NCBI RefSeq assembly: GCF_001305855.1
Contig: NZ_LIXZ01000007.1
Span: forward strand, 124,001-188,000
Direction of reading: 5' to 3'
Origin: Rossellomorea vietnamensis
Lineage (GTDB): Bacteria > Bacillota > Bacilli > Bacillales > Bacillaceae_B
DNA: 64,000 nt
The translations under genes were made by a program, and so were the position numbers. Position 1 is the stretch's first letter. Each line of letters begins with the position of its first letter. Below the pieces are notes generated by a model that saw only the letters and a list, made by a program, of their open reading frames with translations, was not told the DNA's origin and ran no database searches. Below are positions 29,903 through 44,292 of the stretch, one piece after another.

Positions 29903-30040
29903 CTCAACTTTCCGAGAACCTCTATTTATAGTGATGTTCAATTGGAGCATCCTCCAGGGTGCTTTTTCATTATCAGCTATTCTATTGATTTTAAATAAAA
30001 AAAATGATGTTGTGATGAAGGAAACACACATGCTATGTTG

Positions 30041-30160
30041 ATTGTAGCGGAAGGTGCTCGACTCCTGCGGGAAACGCTGGACAGGTGAGACCCCGGAGGC
30101 GTAGCCGAGGAGGCTCACCGCCAGCCCCGCGGAAAGCGAGTACCTGCAGCGGAAATCAAC
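30041..30160 (-). repeat. GC-rich Bacillus-type intergenic repeat, copy 2
   Basis: Inverted relative of the element at 28808: it begins TAGCGGAAGGTGCTCGACTC and ends GAAAGCGAGTACCTGCAGCG, so the ends pair with each other. The inner part contains GGTGAGACC and GGCTCACC, again complementary. The rest of the 29903-30266 gap contains only the rpoN promoter region. Confidence 0.8.
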
Positions 30161-30266
30161 CACCACATTCTTTTTTGAAAATATCATATACATAATACTA
30201 CCAACGAATTCCCATTAACGAACCACCAATTTTATTGTAGAATAGATAAATGGGAGGTTAGTAATC

Positions 30267-31607
30267 ATGAATTTGAAAGCAGGATTATTTCAAAATCAAC
30301 AACTGAAACTTCAAATGACGCAGCAGCTTTCTCAAGCCATCACCATCCTCCAATATTCTACGATGGAACTGAATGCTTATTTAGAAGCTAAGCAATTAGA
30401 GAATCCCCTTATACATGTAGAACCGCCTAAACAAGACTCCCTCTATCAACGAGAACCTTATACGTATAAACGAAATGCCGGCAATCCCGATCATATGGTT
30501 GATTGGTATGAATATGTTTCCGTGCCCACGAGTTCCCTTACGGATGCCTTATCTGTTCAATTAAATTTGAAATCGCTTACTTCTTTTGATCGGAAAATAC
30601 TTGATGAAATAATATGCAGCTTGGATGACAACGGTTATTTAAGAATGGATGAACCATCCTTCATTCAAAAATATGGTTTGGAATGGGCTCAACTGGAAAC
30701 CTATATTAAGAGGATTCAGGAGTTGGAACCGGCTGGGATAGGGGCGAGATCTCTGCAGGAATGCATTTCCCTTCAGTTGCAAAGAAAAGCCGACGTTCCC
30801 CCTCTGGTGACAAAGATCGTAAACAATCATTTCCAAGCTTTTGCCGAAAAGAAGTGGAAGGCGATCAGGAAAGATCTTGTGGTTGAACTGAAAGACATCC
30901 AGCAGGCTGCTGATTTCATCCAGCACTGCAACCCGAGGCCGGGATCGAAATACTCTCAGCATATCGCTGAATACATTATCCCTGAGCTTGTGGTGAACGT
31001 GATCGAAGGTCATACCGTGGCCGTATCCCTATATGATGGGACAACTGTGAACGTCACTTATAATGAAGAGTACACAGATTTCTTGAAACATCACCCGGAT
31101 AAGGAAGTCCAAACCTATCTTCAAGAGAAGGAGCAGGATTTCCGGTGGCTCCTGCAAAGTTTACGTCAGCGGAAACAAACGATCCTGAAAGTGGGGAAGA
31201 TGCTTGCTGAGAAGCAGAAGTCGTTCTTTTTGGAAGGGCCATCTGCGCTCCAGCCCCTGACATTGAAGCAGGTGGCCGATGAAATCGATGTACATGAATC
31301 GACAATCAGCCGCGCCGTGAAGGGGAAGTATATGCAAACCCCTTTTGGAATCTTCGAGTTGAAGTACTTCTTTACCTCAGCGATCAAATCGGTCAAACTT
31401 GAGGACTCAGAAGCGGCTTCTGCCAGGACCGTGAAAAATGAGCTTCAGAAGCTGATTGATGAAGAAGATAAGAAAAAGCCTCTATCAGACCAGAAGATTG
31501 TGAATCTACTATTGGATAAAGGGTATGATGTCTCCAGAAGGACCATTGCCAAATACCGGGATCAAATGGGGATCACTTCTTCGACGATGAGGAAGAGGTA
31601 TGAATAG
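30267..31607 (+). CDS. sigL: RNA polymerase sigma-54 factor SigL
   Basis: 446 aa. The N-terminal glutamine-rich activator region I (LKLQMTQQLSQAITILQYS) is followed by the core-binding domain and the DNA-binding part with helix-turn-helix (VADEIDVHESTISRAVKGKY) and the RpoN box SRRTIAKYRDQM. SigL recognises -24/-12 promoters with enhancer-binding partners for amino-acid and other catabolism. The conserved location is just upstream of cggR-gapA. Confidence 0.95.
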   Translation: MNLKAGLFQNQQLKLQMTQQLSQAITILQYSTMELNAYLEAKQLENPLIHVEPPKQDSLYQREPYTYKRNAGNPDHMVDWYEYVSVPTSSLTDALSVQLNLKSLTSFDRKILDEIICSLDDNGYLRMDEPSFIQKYGLEWAQLETYIKRIQELEPAGIGARSLQECISLQLQRKADVPPLVTKIVNNHFQAFAEKKWKAIRKDLVVELKDIQQAADFIQHCNPRPGSKYSQHIAEYIIPELVVNVIEGHTVAVSLYDGTTVNVTYNEEYTDFLKHHPDKEVQTYLQEKEQDFRWLLQSLRQRKQTILKVGKMLAEKQKSFFLEGPSALQPLTLKQVADEIDVHESTISRAVKGKYMQTPFGIFELKYFFTSAIKSVKLEDSEAASARTVKNELQKLIDEEDKKKPLSDQKIVNLLLDKGYDVSRRTIAKYRDQMGITSSTMRKRYE

Positions 31608-31619
31608 ATCGATTCGGCC

Positions 31620-31682
31620 GGTGCCTGGCACTAAAACTGCTTTTGGTGCCAGGCACCAACAGTGAGTCCGGTGCCAGGCACC
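31620..31682 (+). repeat. GGTGCCAGGCACC palindromic repeats after sigL
   Basis: A variant GGTGCCTGGCAC at 31620 is followed by two perfect 13-bp palindromes GGTGCCAGGCACC at 31645-31657 and 31670-31682, 25 bp apart. They could fold into alternative hairpins in the sigL transcript 3' end. A short CCAA tract follows at about 31697-31720. Confidence 0.85.
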
Positions 31683-31744
31683 AGACCGGATCGCCATAAC
31701 CAACCAACCAACCAAACCAACACAGCATAAAGTGAGGTACGTAC

Positions 31745-31990
31745 ATGAACTCAATTATATTCTACACACGCACACAATGCGGACTTTGCGAAGACGCAAA
31801 AATCACCTTGAAACTGCTTCAGGATGAGATGGGCTTTTCCATTGAAGAAGAGGATATTGATAAAAGCGACGACCTCACCGAACGATTCGGATTGATGATC
31901 CCGGTCGTGGAACTGGACGGGGAGATCCTCCAGTATGGGCAGATTGATTATTTTACGCTCAGCAAGCGTTTACATGAAAAAACCCGATAG
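31745..31990 (+). CDS. Glutaredoxin-like protein (DUF836 type)
   Basis: 81 aa with thioredoxin fold: FYTRTQCGLCEDA carries the CxxC pair near residue 12 and IPVVELDGEIL is the cis-proline loop. Cytosolic thiol exchange is likely, partner unknown. It lies between sigL and cggR and may have its own transcript from the sigL side. Confidence 0.75.
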   Translation: MNSIIFYTRTQCGLCEDAKITLKLLQDEMGFSIEEEDIDKSDDLTERFGLMIPVVELDGEILQYGQIDYFTLSKRLHEKTR

Positions 31991-31997
31991 TTTCTAG

Positions 31998-32026
31998 TTG
32001 AATTACGATTCATACCCTGATAAAAT
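31998..32026 (+). promoter_or_regulatory. Promoter of the cggR-gapA operon
   Basis: TTGAAT (31998-32003), 17-base spacer, TAAAAT (32021-32026). The predicted start near 32033 is 32 bases before the CggR operator. Confidence 0.7.
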
Positions 32027-32064
32027 GAATCTTGAAAGCAGGGATGAATTTTTTTTGGAGGTAG

Positions 32065-32100
32065 TGGGACATAATATGTCTATGTGGGACCAAATGAGTC
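32065..32100 (+). promoter_or_regulatory. CggR operator
   Basis: TGGGAC-N6-TGTC-N4-TGGGAC-N6-AGTC matches the known B. subtilis CggR site CGGGAC-N6-TGTC-N4-CGGGAC-N6-TGTC in spacing and almost all bases. Binding here downstream of the promoter blocks transcription until fructose-1,6-bisphosphate rises. Confidence 0.88.
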
Positions 32101-32139
32101 CATCACATCCACGCACTTCATTTGAAGGAGCTTTCAAAT

Positions 32140-33159
32140 ATGGAATCTTTAATTGACATACAAAAGCGATTATTACCTGACCTGCTTGAAATTATGCAAA
32201 AAAGGCATCAAATTCTACGTTCCATCCGGTTCATGCAGCCTGTCGGACGCAGAAGTCTTGCTCAGAATATGGGCTTGACGGAACGCGTACTGAGAAGTGA
32301 AGTGGAGTTCCTGAATAATCAAGATCTCATTGATATCAAAACTTCCGGGATGGTTATGACGGAAGATGGTATCCAGCTTTTAGAGAACCTTGAAAGCATG
32401 ATGAGGGAAATTTCAGGAATCAACGTAATGGAACAGGAATTAAAAACGTTATTAAATCTTAATCAAATTGTAATTGTTCCTGGGAATAGTGATGAGTCCC
32501 CTTGGGTAAAAGAAGAATTAGGGCGTGCATCAGCTTCTAGTATGAAACGCCGACTTAAGGGAAATACTATCATCGCTGTGACTGGAGGTTCGACGATGGC
32601 AGCCGTAGCAGAAAGGCTGACACCTGATTTCTCTGATGATACCTTGTTTGTTCCTGCACGGGGTGGAATCGGGGAAGATGTGAAGAACCAGGCCAATACC
32701 ATTTGTGCCAAGATGGCAGAGCACACAGGAACGCGACATCGTGTTTTGTATGTGCCGGATCAGGTTAGTAAAGAAGTATACAAATCCTTCTTGAAAGAAC
32801 CGATGATCAAAGAGGTCCTTAATTTGATCAAATCGGCTAACATGGTTCTCCATGGAATTGGAGATGCTATCACAATGGCAGAAAGACGAAAGACCACGGA
32901 AGAAGATTTCGAGAAGATCACCGGTGGTCATGCCGTCGGGGAAGCGTTTGGTTATTATTTTGACGAAGCAGGTGAAGTGGTACATAAGGTGCCGACGATC
33001 GGCCTGCAACTAGAAGATCTAAGTCACATCGAGAACGTCATTGCCGTCGCTGGCGGCAGCTCGAAGGCGAAAGCGATTCGGGCGTATATGAAGAGTGCTC
33101 CTCATAAAACCGTGCTCATCACGGATGAAGGAGCAGCGAGAGAGCTTTTAAAAGGGTAA
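32140..33159 (+). CDS. cggR: Central glycolytic genes regulator CggR
   Basis: 339 aa of the SorC/DeoR type. An N-terminal helix-turn-helix (GRRSLAQNMGLTERVLRSEV) precedes a sugar-phosphate-binding domain (VTGGSTMAAVAERL, GIGDAITMAERR, VAGGSSKAKAIRAY). It represses its own operon and is released by fructose-1,6-bisphosphate. ATG 32140 has GAAGGAG ten bases before it; the in-frame TTG at 32122 lies in that site and is rejected. Confidence 0.95.
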   Translation: MESLIDIQKRLLPDLLEIMQKRHQILRSIRFMQPVGRRSLAQNMGLTERVLRSEVEFLNNQDLIDIKTSGMVMTEDGIQLLENLESMMREISGINVMEQELKTLLNLNQIVIVPGNSDESPWVKEELGRASASSMKRRLKGNTIIAVTGGSTMAAVAERLTPDFSDDTLFVPARGGIGEDVKNQANTICAKMAEHTGTRHRVLYVPDQVSKEVYKSFLKEPMIKEVLNLIKSANMVLHGIGDAITMAERRKTTEEDFEKITGGHAVGEAFGYYFDEAGEVVHKVPTIGLQLEDLSHIENVIAVAGGSSKAKAIRAYMKSAPHKTVLITDEGAARELLKG

Positions 33160-33199
33160 GCCCTTTTGAAATATAAAAAAATCATCCTTAACTATCTAA

Positions 33200-34222
<1,023 letters not shown>

Positions 34223-34307
34223 TTTATAAAGTTTTGTAAATTGACATCATTAGCATGGTGATTGATGGATAAATTTTGTCCCACCATCTATAATGAAGAT
34301 GTGTTGA

Positions 34308-34345
34308 AGGGGAGCGGGGAAGATTCCCCTCTCCCTTTTCTTATT
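34308..34345 (+). terminator. Hairpin between gapA and pgk
   Basis: GGGGAGCGGGGA and TCCCCTCTCCC form an imperfect stem followed by TTTTCTTATTGTTGTTT. It may end part of the gapA transcripts and so raise gapA mRNA over the downstream glycolytic genes, or protect the cggR-gapA mRNA end. Confidence 0.65.
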
Positions 34346-34404
34346 GTTGTTTCTATTTTTTTGAAAAAGATGTAGAAATTGAAAACCAAAGGAGGCCTTT
34401 TACG

Positions 34405-35589
34405 ATGAACAAAAAGTCGATTAAAGATGTCGATGTACGAGGGAAACGCGTATTTTGCCGTGTAGACTTCAACGTACCGATGTCAGAAGGCAAGATCACA
34501 GATGAAACCCGCATTCAAGCTGCTCTCCCTACGATCAAGTATCTAGTAGACGGCGGAGCAAAGGTCATTCTGGCTAGTCACTTAGGCCGTCCAAAAGGTG
34601 AAGTGGTGGAAGAACTGCGCTTGACACCTGTGGCTGAGAGACTTTCCGAACTTCTTGGAAAAAACGTAGCCAAAGCAGACGAAGCGTATGGTGAAGCTGT
34701 TCAATCAAAGATCGGCGACATGTCTGAAGGTGACGTTCTTGTATTGGAAAACGTCCGCTTCTACCCTGGTGAAACGAAGAATGATCCTGAGCTTGCGAAA
34801 GAATTTGCAGCGTTAGCTGACCTTTATGTGAACGATGCATTCGGTGCTGCTCACCGTGCTCACGCATCCACTGAAGGAGTCGCGAAACACCTTCCGGCTG
34901 TAGCAGGACTTCTGATGGAGAAAGAGCTTGACGTATTAGGAAAAGCCCTATCCAATCCTGAACGCCCATTCACAGCCATCGTCGGTGGAGCGAAAGTAAA
35001 AGACAAAATCGGTGTCATCGACAACCTGTTGGATAAAGTGGACAACCTGATCATCGGCGGAGGACTTGCTTACACATTCGTGAAAGCCCAAGGTCATGAA
35101 GTAGGGAAATCCCTTCTTGAAGAAGATAAAATTGATTTAGCGAAGCAATTCATGAAAAAAGCAGAAGAAAAAGGCGTCAAATTCCTTATGCCTGTTGATG
35201 TAGTCGTTGCTGATGACTTCTCAAATGATGCAAATACGAAAGATGTGGATATCGATTCCATCCCTTCAGATTGGGAAGCACTTGATATCGGACCTAAGAC
35301 GAGAGCGTTATTCCAGGATACGATCAAAGATTCTAAGCTTGTCATCTGGAATGGACCGATGGGTGTATTCGAATTAGAAACATTTGCAAATGGAACGAAA
35401 GCCGTAGCGGAGGCGTTAGCCGATGCAACAGATACATATTCTGTTATCGGTGGCGGTGACTCTGCAGCAGCCGTTGAAAAGTTTGGCTATGCTGATAAGA
35501 TGAGTCATATTTCTACAGGTGGTGGAGCATCACTCGAATTCATGGAAGGAAAAGAACTTCCTGGAGTAGTGGCTCTAAACGATAAATAA
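34405..35589 (+). CDS. pgk: Phosphoglycerate kinase
   Basis: 394 aa. [55 protein letters not shown] and the C-terminal [13 protein letters not shown] / [10 protein letters not shown] loops identify the enzyme, which makes ATP and 3-phosphoglycerate. Second structural gene of the glycolytic operon. Confidence 0.97.
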   Translation: MNKKSIKDVDVRGKRVFCRVDFNVPMSEGKITDETRIQAALPTIKYLVDGGAKVILASHLGRPKGEVVEELRLTPVAERLSELLGKNVAKADEAYGEAVQSKIGDMSEGDVLVLENVRFYPGETKNDPELAKEFAALADLYVNDAFGAAHRAHASTEGVAKHLPAVAGLLMEKELDVLGKALSNPERPFTAIVGGAKVKDKIGVIDNLLDKVDNLIIGGGLAYTFVKAQGHEVGKSLLEEDKIDLAKQFMKKAEEKGVKFLMPVDVVVADDFSNDANTKDVDIDSIPSDWEALDIGPKTRALFQDTIKDSKLVIWNGPMGVFELETFANGTKAVAEALADATDTYSVIGGGDSAAAVEKFGYADKMSHISTGGGASLEFMEGKELPGVVALNDK

Positions 35590-37942
<2,353 letters not shown>

Positions 37943-37955
37943 GGAGAGATTCTAA

Positions 37956-39248
<1,293 letters not shown>

Positions 39249-39263
39249 TAGCGATTGAAGAGA

Positions 39264-39294
39264 GGCAGCCCCGTCTTTGGACGGGGCTGTTTTT
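39264..39294 (+). terminator. Terminator after eno
   Basis: CAGCCCCGTC / GACGGGGCTG, loop TTTG, then TTTTTTT. Closes the glycolytic operon. Confidence 0.94.
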
Positions 39295-39411
39295 TTGGTT
39301 TGACAGACAGTCGTAACTCTTTACACAATTCAAACAATATTACCTTGTCCACTCCATCTTTCCTATGGTAAACTAGTAGTAATGTTATGTTCGTATCAGG
39401 AGGTGGGACTC

Positions 39412-39639
39412 ATGCACACAATTCTCGTCACTTTACTTATTATCGTATCCATCGCACTTATTGCTCTTGTATTACTTCAATCAGGTAAAAGTGCTGGACT
39501 TTCAGGGGCCATCTCTGGTGGTGCAGAACAACTTTTCGGAAAACAAAAAGCGCGTGGTATTGACTTAGTACTGCACAGAATCACAATCGTATTATCGGTA
39601 CTATTCTTCGTACTAACCATTGCCATCGTAGCTATCTAA
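39412..39639 (+). CDS. secG: Preprotein translocase subunit SecG
   Basis: 75 aa with two membrane helices: residues 3-20 and 53-73, joined by the conserved cytosolic loop [23 protein letters not shown]. Accessory subunit of the SecYEG channel. ATG 39412 follows AGGAGGTG; the longer open frame from 39382 has no ribosome site. Own terminator follows. Confidence 0.94.
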   Translation: MHTILVTLLIIVSIALIALVLLQSGKSAGLSGAISGGAEQLFGKQKARGIDLVLHRITIVLSVLFFVLTIAIVAI

Positions 39640-39647
39640 TACGAACA

Positions 39648-39680
39648 AAACCTGATCATTAAGGTCAGGTTTTTTTATTT
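39648..39680 (+). terminator. Terminator after secG
   Basis: AAACCTGATC / GGTCAGGTTT with loop ATTAA, followed by TTTTT. Confidence 0.88.
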
Positions 39681-39755
39681 ATCAGACCGATTTTATAAGC
39701 GGAATATTGGATTGTCAGGCCGATGTTTGCTAAAAATAGAGAGGAAGAGTGGACT

Positions 39756-39933
39756 AAACGATCGTTTAATAGAACGAAGCCTGTAATATCAAGCTTCTCA
39801 GCTGCTAATCAAACGTTTGTTTAACAAAAAATCCACAAACATCCCATTACATACGAAAATCATCTAAACGACCGTTTAATATGATAAAGCCTTTAAAATC
39901 GAGGTTTCTGGATACTAATCAAACGTTTGTTTA
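39756..39933. promoter_or_regulatory. Array of four AAACGNNYGTTTA sites at 55-bp spacing
   Basis: AAACGATCGTTTA (39756-39768), AAACGTTTGTTTA (39811-39823), AAACGACCGTTTA (39866-39878) and AAACGTTTGTTTA (39921-39933) start exactly 55 bp apart. Sites 1 and 3, and sites 2 and 4, sit in a duplicated module of 110 bp that also shares AAGCCT, ATC and CTAATC. The last site ends 27 bases before the esterase start. The palindromes look like binding sites of a TetR- or LacI-type regulator, inferred from symmetry only. Confidence 0.8.
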
Positions 39934-39959
39934 AAATGAGATAAAAGGAGTCATGTACG

Positions 39960-40706
39960 ATGAAAACTGTATTACCAAAACCATTCACATTCGAAGCAGG
40001 TCCAAGAGCTGTATTGCTGCTTCACGGATTCACAGGAAATTCAGCAGACGTCCGGATGCTTGGACGCTTCCTGGAAAAGAAGGGATATTCATCACACGCC
40101 CCTCATTATAAAGGACACGGTGTGCCACCGGAAGAATTGGTCCATACAGGACCCGAAGATTGGTGGAAGGATGTCATGGAAGGCTATGAGCATTTAAAGA
40201 GCAAGGGATACGAAGAGATTGCGGTTGCCGGCCTTTCTCTAGGAGGGGTATTTTCTCTTAAATTAGGTTACACTGTACCTGTAAAGGGTATTGTCCCTAT
40301 GTGTGCGCCAATGTATATAAAAAGTGAAGACGTGATGTATAAAGGGGTTGTCGATTACGCCCGTGAATTTAAAAAGTTTGAAGGAAAACCGGAAGAACAA
40401 ATTGAAAAAGAAATAGAAGAGTTCAAAAAAACGCCGATGAATACATTGAAGGCACTGCAGGAATTGATTGCAGATGTCCGTGAAAACGTGGATATGATCT
40501 ATTCACCGACGTTCGTGGTACAGGCAAGGCATGATCATATGATCAATACGGATTCTGCGAATATCATTTACGATAACGTGGAGTCGGATGAGAAAGAGAT
40601 CAAGTGGTACGAAGAGTCCGGTCATGTCATTACATTGGATAAAGAAAAAGAACAGCTTCATGAAGACGTCTACGATTTCCTGGAGAAATTGGATTGGACG
40701 GTTTGA
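39960..40706 (+). CDS. est: Carboxylesterase (Est30/YvaK type)
   Basis: 248-aa alpha/beta hydrolase. Oxyanion-hole motif LLLHGFTGN, nucleophile elbow VAGLSLGGV (Ser about 94), acid in QARHDHMIN and His in [11 protein letters not shown] complete the triad. The family hydrolyses short-chain monoesters in the cytosol. AAAAGGAG precedes the ATG. It forms the head of an est-rnr-smpB-ssrA group as in other Bacilli, but has a private array of operator-like palindromes. Confidence 0.92.
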   Translation: MKTVLPKPFTFEAGPRAVLLLHGFTGNSADVRMLGRFLEKKGYSSHAPHYKGHGVPPEELVHTGPEDWWKDVMEGYEHLKSKGYEEIAVAGLSLGGVFSLKLGYTVPVKGIVPMCAPMYIKSEDVMYKGVVDYAREFKKFEGKPEEQIEKEIEEFKKTPMNTLKALQELIADVRENVDMIYSPTFVVQARHDHMINTDSANIIYDNVESDEKEIKWYEESGHVITLDKEKEQLHEDVYDFLEKLDWTV

Positions 40707-40733
40707 AGAATTCGATGATCAGGAGGGATTGTC

Positions 40734-43070
40734 ATGGACGAAAATATTAAAGTGCATGTGGATAGGCTTCTTTCCTATATGAAGGAAGAAGCATACAAAC
40801 CATTGACAGTGCAGGAGCTTGAAGAAGCATTCGGAATTGAAGGGTCCACGAACTTCAAGGATTTTGTCAAAGCACTTGTCGTAATGGAAGAAAAGGGTCT
40901 CGTCGTACGCACACGAAGCAATCGCTACGGCCTGCCTGAAAAAATGAATCTGGTGAGGGGAAAAGTATCGGCTCATGCAAAAGGATTTGCGTTTGTGATA
41001 CCGGAAGAATCCGGGATGGACGATATCTTCATCCCTCCGAACGAAACGAATAACGCGATGCATGGCGATATTGTGTTAGTAAGGGTCTCAACCTCTTCTT
41101 CAGGTTCAAGAAGAGAAGGGACCGTCGTCCGGATCGTCGAACGCGGTGTCGACCAAATGGTCGGTACGTTCACGGAAAGCAAGCATTTCGGTTTTGTCAT
41201 CCCTGATGATAAGAAGTTTGCCAGTGACATCTTCATACCGAAATCTGCCCAGATGGGAGCTGCCGAAGGACATAAGGTCGTCGTAAAGTTGACGTCCTAT
41301 CCTGAAGGACGTAAAAGTGCCGAAGGGGAAGTCATCGAAATCCTCGGACATAAAAATGATCCGGGAGTCGATATTCTTTCCATCATCCATAAGCACGGGA
41401 TTGACGTTGAATTTCCTGAGGAAGTCATGGATCAGGCGAATAAGGTGCCAAGTGAAATTGACGAATCGGAAATTCCGAACCGGAAAGATCTCCGCGATCA
41501 GACCATCGTCACAATCGATGGTGCAGACGCCAAGGATCTGGATGATGCCGTAACGGTGACGAAATTGGACAATGGGAACTACAAGCTTGGAGTACATATT
41601 GCAGACGTCACGCACTATGTCAAAGAGAGTTCCCCGATCGATCAGGAAGCCTTTGATAGGGGGACGTCAGTCTATCTTGTAGACCGGGTCATCCCGATGA
41701 TTCCTCATCGATTATCCAACGGGATTTGTTCCCTTAATCCAAAAGTTGATCGTTTAACGTTATCATGTGACATGGAAATTTCACCTGAAGGCGATGTCGT
41801 CAAACATGAAATCTTCCAGAGTGTCATTAAGACAACCGAACGAATGACGTATTCAGATGTAAATAAGATTCTGGTTGAGAAAGACGAAGAGCTCCGCACG
41901 AAATATGAGACTTTGGTGCCGATGTTTGAAAAAATGGAAGACCTTGCCCAGGTTCTACGTACAAAACGGATGAAACGTGGAGCCATCGATTTTGATTTCA
42001 AAGAGGCGAAAGTGCTTGTCGATGAAGAAGGTGCACCGACGGAAGTCGTCCTCCGTGAACGTTCAGTGGCCGAAAAGCTGATAGAAGAGTTCATGCTGGT
42101 TGCCAATGAGACGGTTGCCGAGCATTTCCACTGGATGGAAGTTCCGTTCATCTACCGTATCCATGAAGATCCGAAAGAAGATAAGCTTCAACGCTTCTTC
42201 GAGTTCATCACCAATTTCGGGTTGATCGTGAAAGGAACAGCTAATAGCATCCATCCCCGTGCCCTTCAGGAAATAGTCGAAGACGTACAGGGTGAACCGG
42301 AAGAAATGGTCGTTTCGACGATGATGCTGCGTTCCATGCAGCAGGCGAAATACGATCCTGAAAGCCTTGGTCACTTTGGACTCGCAACTGAGTTCTATAC
42401 TCATTTCACATCCCCGATCCGTCGTTATCCTGACTTGATCGTTCACCGTTTGATCAGAACGTATTTGATTGAAGGGAAGATAGATCAGGCCACCCGTGAA
42501 AAATGGGGTGCGCAAATGGGTCATATCGCGGAGCATACATCAAGCCGTGAGCGCCGTGCAGTGGACGCAGAACGTGAAACAGATGAACTGAAAAAAGCAG
42601 AGTATATGGAAGATAAAGTGGGAGAGGAATACGACGGCATCATCAGTTCCGTGACGAACTTCGGACTGTTCGTCGAATTGCCGAACACCATCGAGGGCCT
42701 TGTCCATGTAAGCTACATGACGGATGATTATTACCGGTTTGATGAGCGTCATCTTGCCATGATTGGTGAAAGAACCGCCAATGTGTTTAGGATCGGTGAC
42801 GAAATCACGGTACGTGTCGTGAGCGTGAATAAGGATGAGCGTGCCATTGATTTTGAAATTGTCGGCATGAAAGGGAAACGCAAAGAGCGCGAAGGCCGTG
42901 TACGTTCGATTTCGTCAGATCAAGGAAAAACAAACCGAGGGAAATCAGATTCTTCTTCCCGGAAAAAAGACGGAGAATGGTCCACACGTAAACCCAACAA
43001 CAAGAAGAAAAAGACGAATAAGAAGCACTTTGAAAATGCACCTCGAAGCAAACGTAAAAAGAAGAAATAA
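40734..43070 (+). CDS. rnr: Ribonuclease R
   Basis: 778 aa. N-terminal winged helix (residues 1-70), two cold-shock domains ([39 protein letters not shown]), RNB catalytic domain with [14 protein letters not shown], the S1 domain ([19 protein letters not shown]) and a very basic lysine/arginine-rich tail (last 60 residues). It degrades structured RNA 3' to 5' and works with SmpB and tmRNA in quality control, consistent with their adjacent genes. Confidence 0.96.
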   Translation: MDENIKVHVDRLLSYMKEEAYKPLTVQELEEAFGIEGSTNFKDFVKALVVMEEKGLVVRTRSNRYGLPEKMNLVRGKVSAHAKGFAFVIPEESGMDDIFIPPNETNNAMHGDIVLVRVSTSSSGSRREGTVVRIVERGVDQMVGTFTESKHFGFVIPDDKKFASDIFIPKSAQMGAAEGHKVVVKLTSYPEGRKSAEGEVIEILGHKNDPGVDILSIIHKHGIDVEFPEEVMDQANKVPSEIDESEIPNRKDLRDQTIVTIDGADAKDLDDAVTVTKLDNGNYKLGVHIADVTHYVKESSPIDQEAFDRGTSVYLVDRVIPMIPHRLSNGICSLNPKVDRLTLSCDMEISPEGDVVKHEIFQSVIKTTERMTYSDVNKILVEKDEELRTKYETLVPMFEKMEDLAQVLRTKRMKRGAIDFDFKEAKVLVDEEGAPTEVVLRERSVAEKLIEEFMLVANETVAEHFHWMEVPFIYRIHEDPKEDKLQRFFEFITNFGLIVKGTANSIHPRALQEIVEDVQGEPEEMVVSTMMLRSMQQAKYDPESLGHFGLATEFYTHFTSPIRRYPDLIVHRLIRTYLIEGKIDQATREKWGAQMGHIAEHTSSRERRAVDAERETDELKKAEYMEDKVGEEYDGIISSVTNFGLFVELPNTIEGLVHVSYMTDDYYRFDERHLAMIGERTANVFRIGDEITVRVVSVNKDERAIDFEIVGMKGKRKEREGRVRSISSDQGKTNRGKSDSSSRKKDGEWSTRKPNNKKKKTNKKHFENAPRSKRKKKK

Positions 43071-43076
43071 AGGTTC

Positions 43077-43110
43077 AGGAGCAAGGGGTCACCTTTGCTC
43101 CTTTTCTTTT
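43077..43110 (+). terminator. Terminator after rnr
   Basis: AGGAGCAA pairs with TTGCTCCT and is followed by TTTCTTTT. Confidence 0.8.
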
Positions 43111-43189
43111 CAGAGTGTAACGATACAATTTTTCTTAAAAATATGAGATAATAATGAGTAAACTGACGGAAATGACTAGGGGGATTCCA

Positions 43190-43660
43190 ATGCCAAAGGG
43201 AGAAGGCAAGCTTATTGCCCAAAATAAAAAAGCGAGGCATGACTATGCCGTAGAAGAAACATACGAAGCGGGACTGGTCCTCCAGGGGACAGAAATCAAA
43301 GCGATCCGTGGCGGCCGCGTGAACTTGAAGGATTCCTTTGCCCGTGTCCAAGACGGTGAAATCTTCGTACACAATATGCACATCAGCCCGTATGAGCAGG
43401 GAAATCGATTTAATCACGAACCGCTCAGAACACGTAAATTACTGCTTCACAAAAAGCAAATCAATAAACTGATCGGAGATTCCAAGGAAGCAGGCTACTC
43501 GATCGTTCCTTTGAAGCTATACATCAAAAATGGTGTAGCGAAGCTTTTGATCGGTCTGGCACGAGGTAAGAAGAAGTATGATAAACGTGAAGACTTGAAG
43601 CGTAAAGAAGCGAACCGTTCCATCCAAAGGGAACTGGCTCAGCGCCAAAAAGGAATGTAG
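43190..43660 (+). CDS. smpB: SsrA-binding protein SmpB
   Basis: 156 aa. Starts [51 protein letters not shown] and the basic tail [17 protein letters not shown] that lies along the mRNA channel are present. It delivers tmRNA to stalled ribosomes. ATG 43190 follows AGGGGG and matches the family start; the 12 residues before it in the open frame are not conserved. Confidence 0.96.
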   Translation: MPKGEGKLIAQNKKARHDYAVEETYEAGLVLQGTEIKAIRGGRVNLKDSFARVQDGEIFVHNMHISPYEQGNRFNHEPLRTRKLLLHKKQINKLIGDSKEAGYSIVPLKLYIKNGVAKLLIGLARGKKKYDKREDLKRKEANRSIQRELAQRQKGM

Positions 43661-43808
43661 TGCTACAGATTTCCGGAATCTGGCATTTGCAATTATCTCA
43701 GGATTTGTTATACTAGTATATGTCGCAAGGATATTGCGGCAGTAAGAACAATTGAATAAGTGACTTACACGCTGAACTTATTCTTTCCCGTTCTTCCCTT
43801 TCTATCAT

Positions 43809-44172
43809 GGGGACGTTACGGATTCGACAGGGATAGTTCGAGCTTAGGTCGCGAGCCGTAGGGGTCGTCTACGTTAAAACGCCAAAGCCAATAATAACTG
43901 GCAAAACTAACAATAACCTAGCTTTAGCTGCGTAATAGCGCTTTAGCTGTTCCTCCCTCCATCGCCTATGTGGTAGGGTAAGGGACTCACACTTAGTAGG
44001 CTACGCCGGAGTCCACCGTCTGAGGACAAAGGAAGAGACCAATCAGACTAGCTGCACGGACGCCCGTCGATAGGCAGAAGCTGTAGCGAACTTGCGAATA
44101 TATCGACTACGCTCGTAGACGCTTAAGTGGCGATGTTTCTGGACGTGGGTTCGATTCCCACCGTCTCCACCA
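43809..44172 (+). ncRNA. ssrA: Transfer-messenger RNA
   Basis: Begins GGGGACGTTACGG and ends GTGGGTTCGATTCCCACCGT followed by CTCCACCA with encoded CCA, giving the tRNA-Ala-like acceptor and T-arm. The tag reading frame at 43900-43935 encodes GKTNNNLALAA and stops at TAA, so the peptide added is A-GKTNNNLALAA. About 364 nt, next to smpB as usual. Its 3' end is followed by a terminator that reuses the CCACCA bases and then by the copper block. Confidence 0.96.
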
Positions 44173-44193
44173 AATACATATTTGGTGGTTTTT
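44167..44193 (+). terminator. Terminator of ssrA
   Basis: CCACCAAATA / TATTTGGTGG with a two-base loop and TTTTT after it. The left arm includes the 3' CCA of tmRNA, so termination and 3' processing compete for the same bases. Confidence 0.8.
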
Positions 44194-44247
44194 ATTTTGA
44201 TAAATTTTAATGATTTTTTGAATTGAAACGAGCTTTCTTCATTAAAT

Positions 44248-44291
44248 AAAAGAGCCATGTTACTGCTTACAACCAGTAACATGGCTCTTTT
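44248..44291. terminator. Inverted repeat after the DUF305 gene
   Basis: AAAAGAGCCATGTTACTG and CAGTAACATGGCTCTTTT form an 18-bp perfect stem ending two bases from the minus-strand DUF305 stop codon. A/T runs on both sides permit two-way termination. Confidence 0.9.
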
Positions 44292-44292
44292 C

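Noticed and set aside
29879..30193. 104-aa minus-strand frame over the second GC-rich repeat
   Set aside because: Same reason; coding appearance comes from the repeat's GC content.
43680..43720. Sigma-54 type -24/-12 promoter (TGGCATTTGCAAT)
   Set aside because: GG to GC spacing is 7 rather than the required 10.
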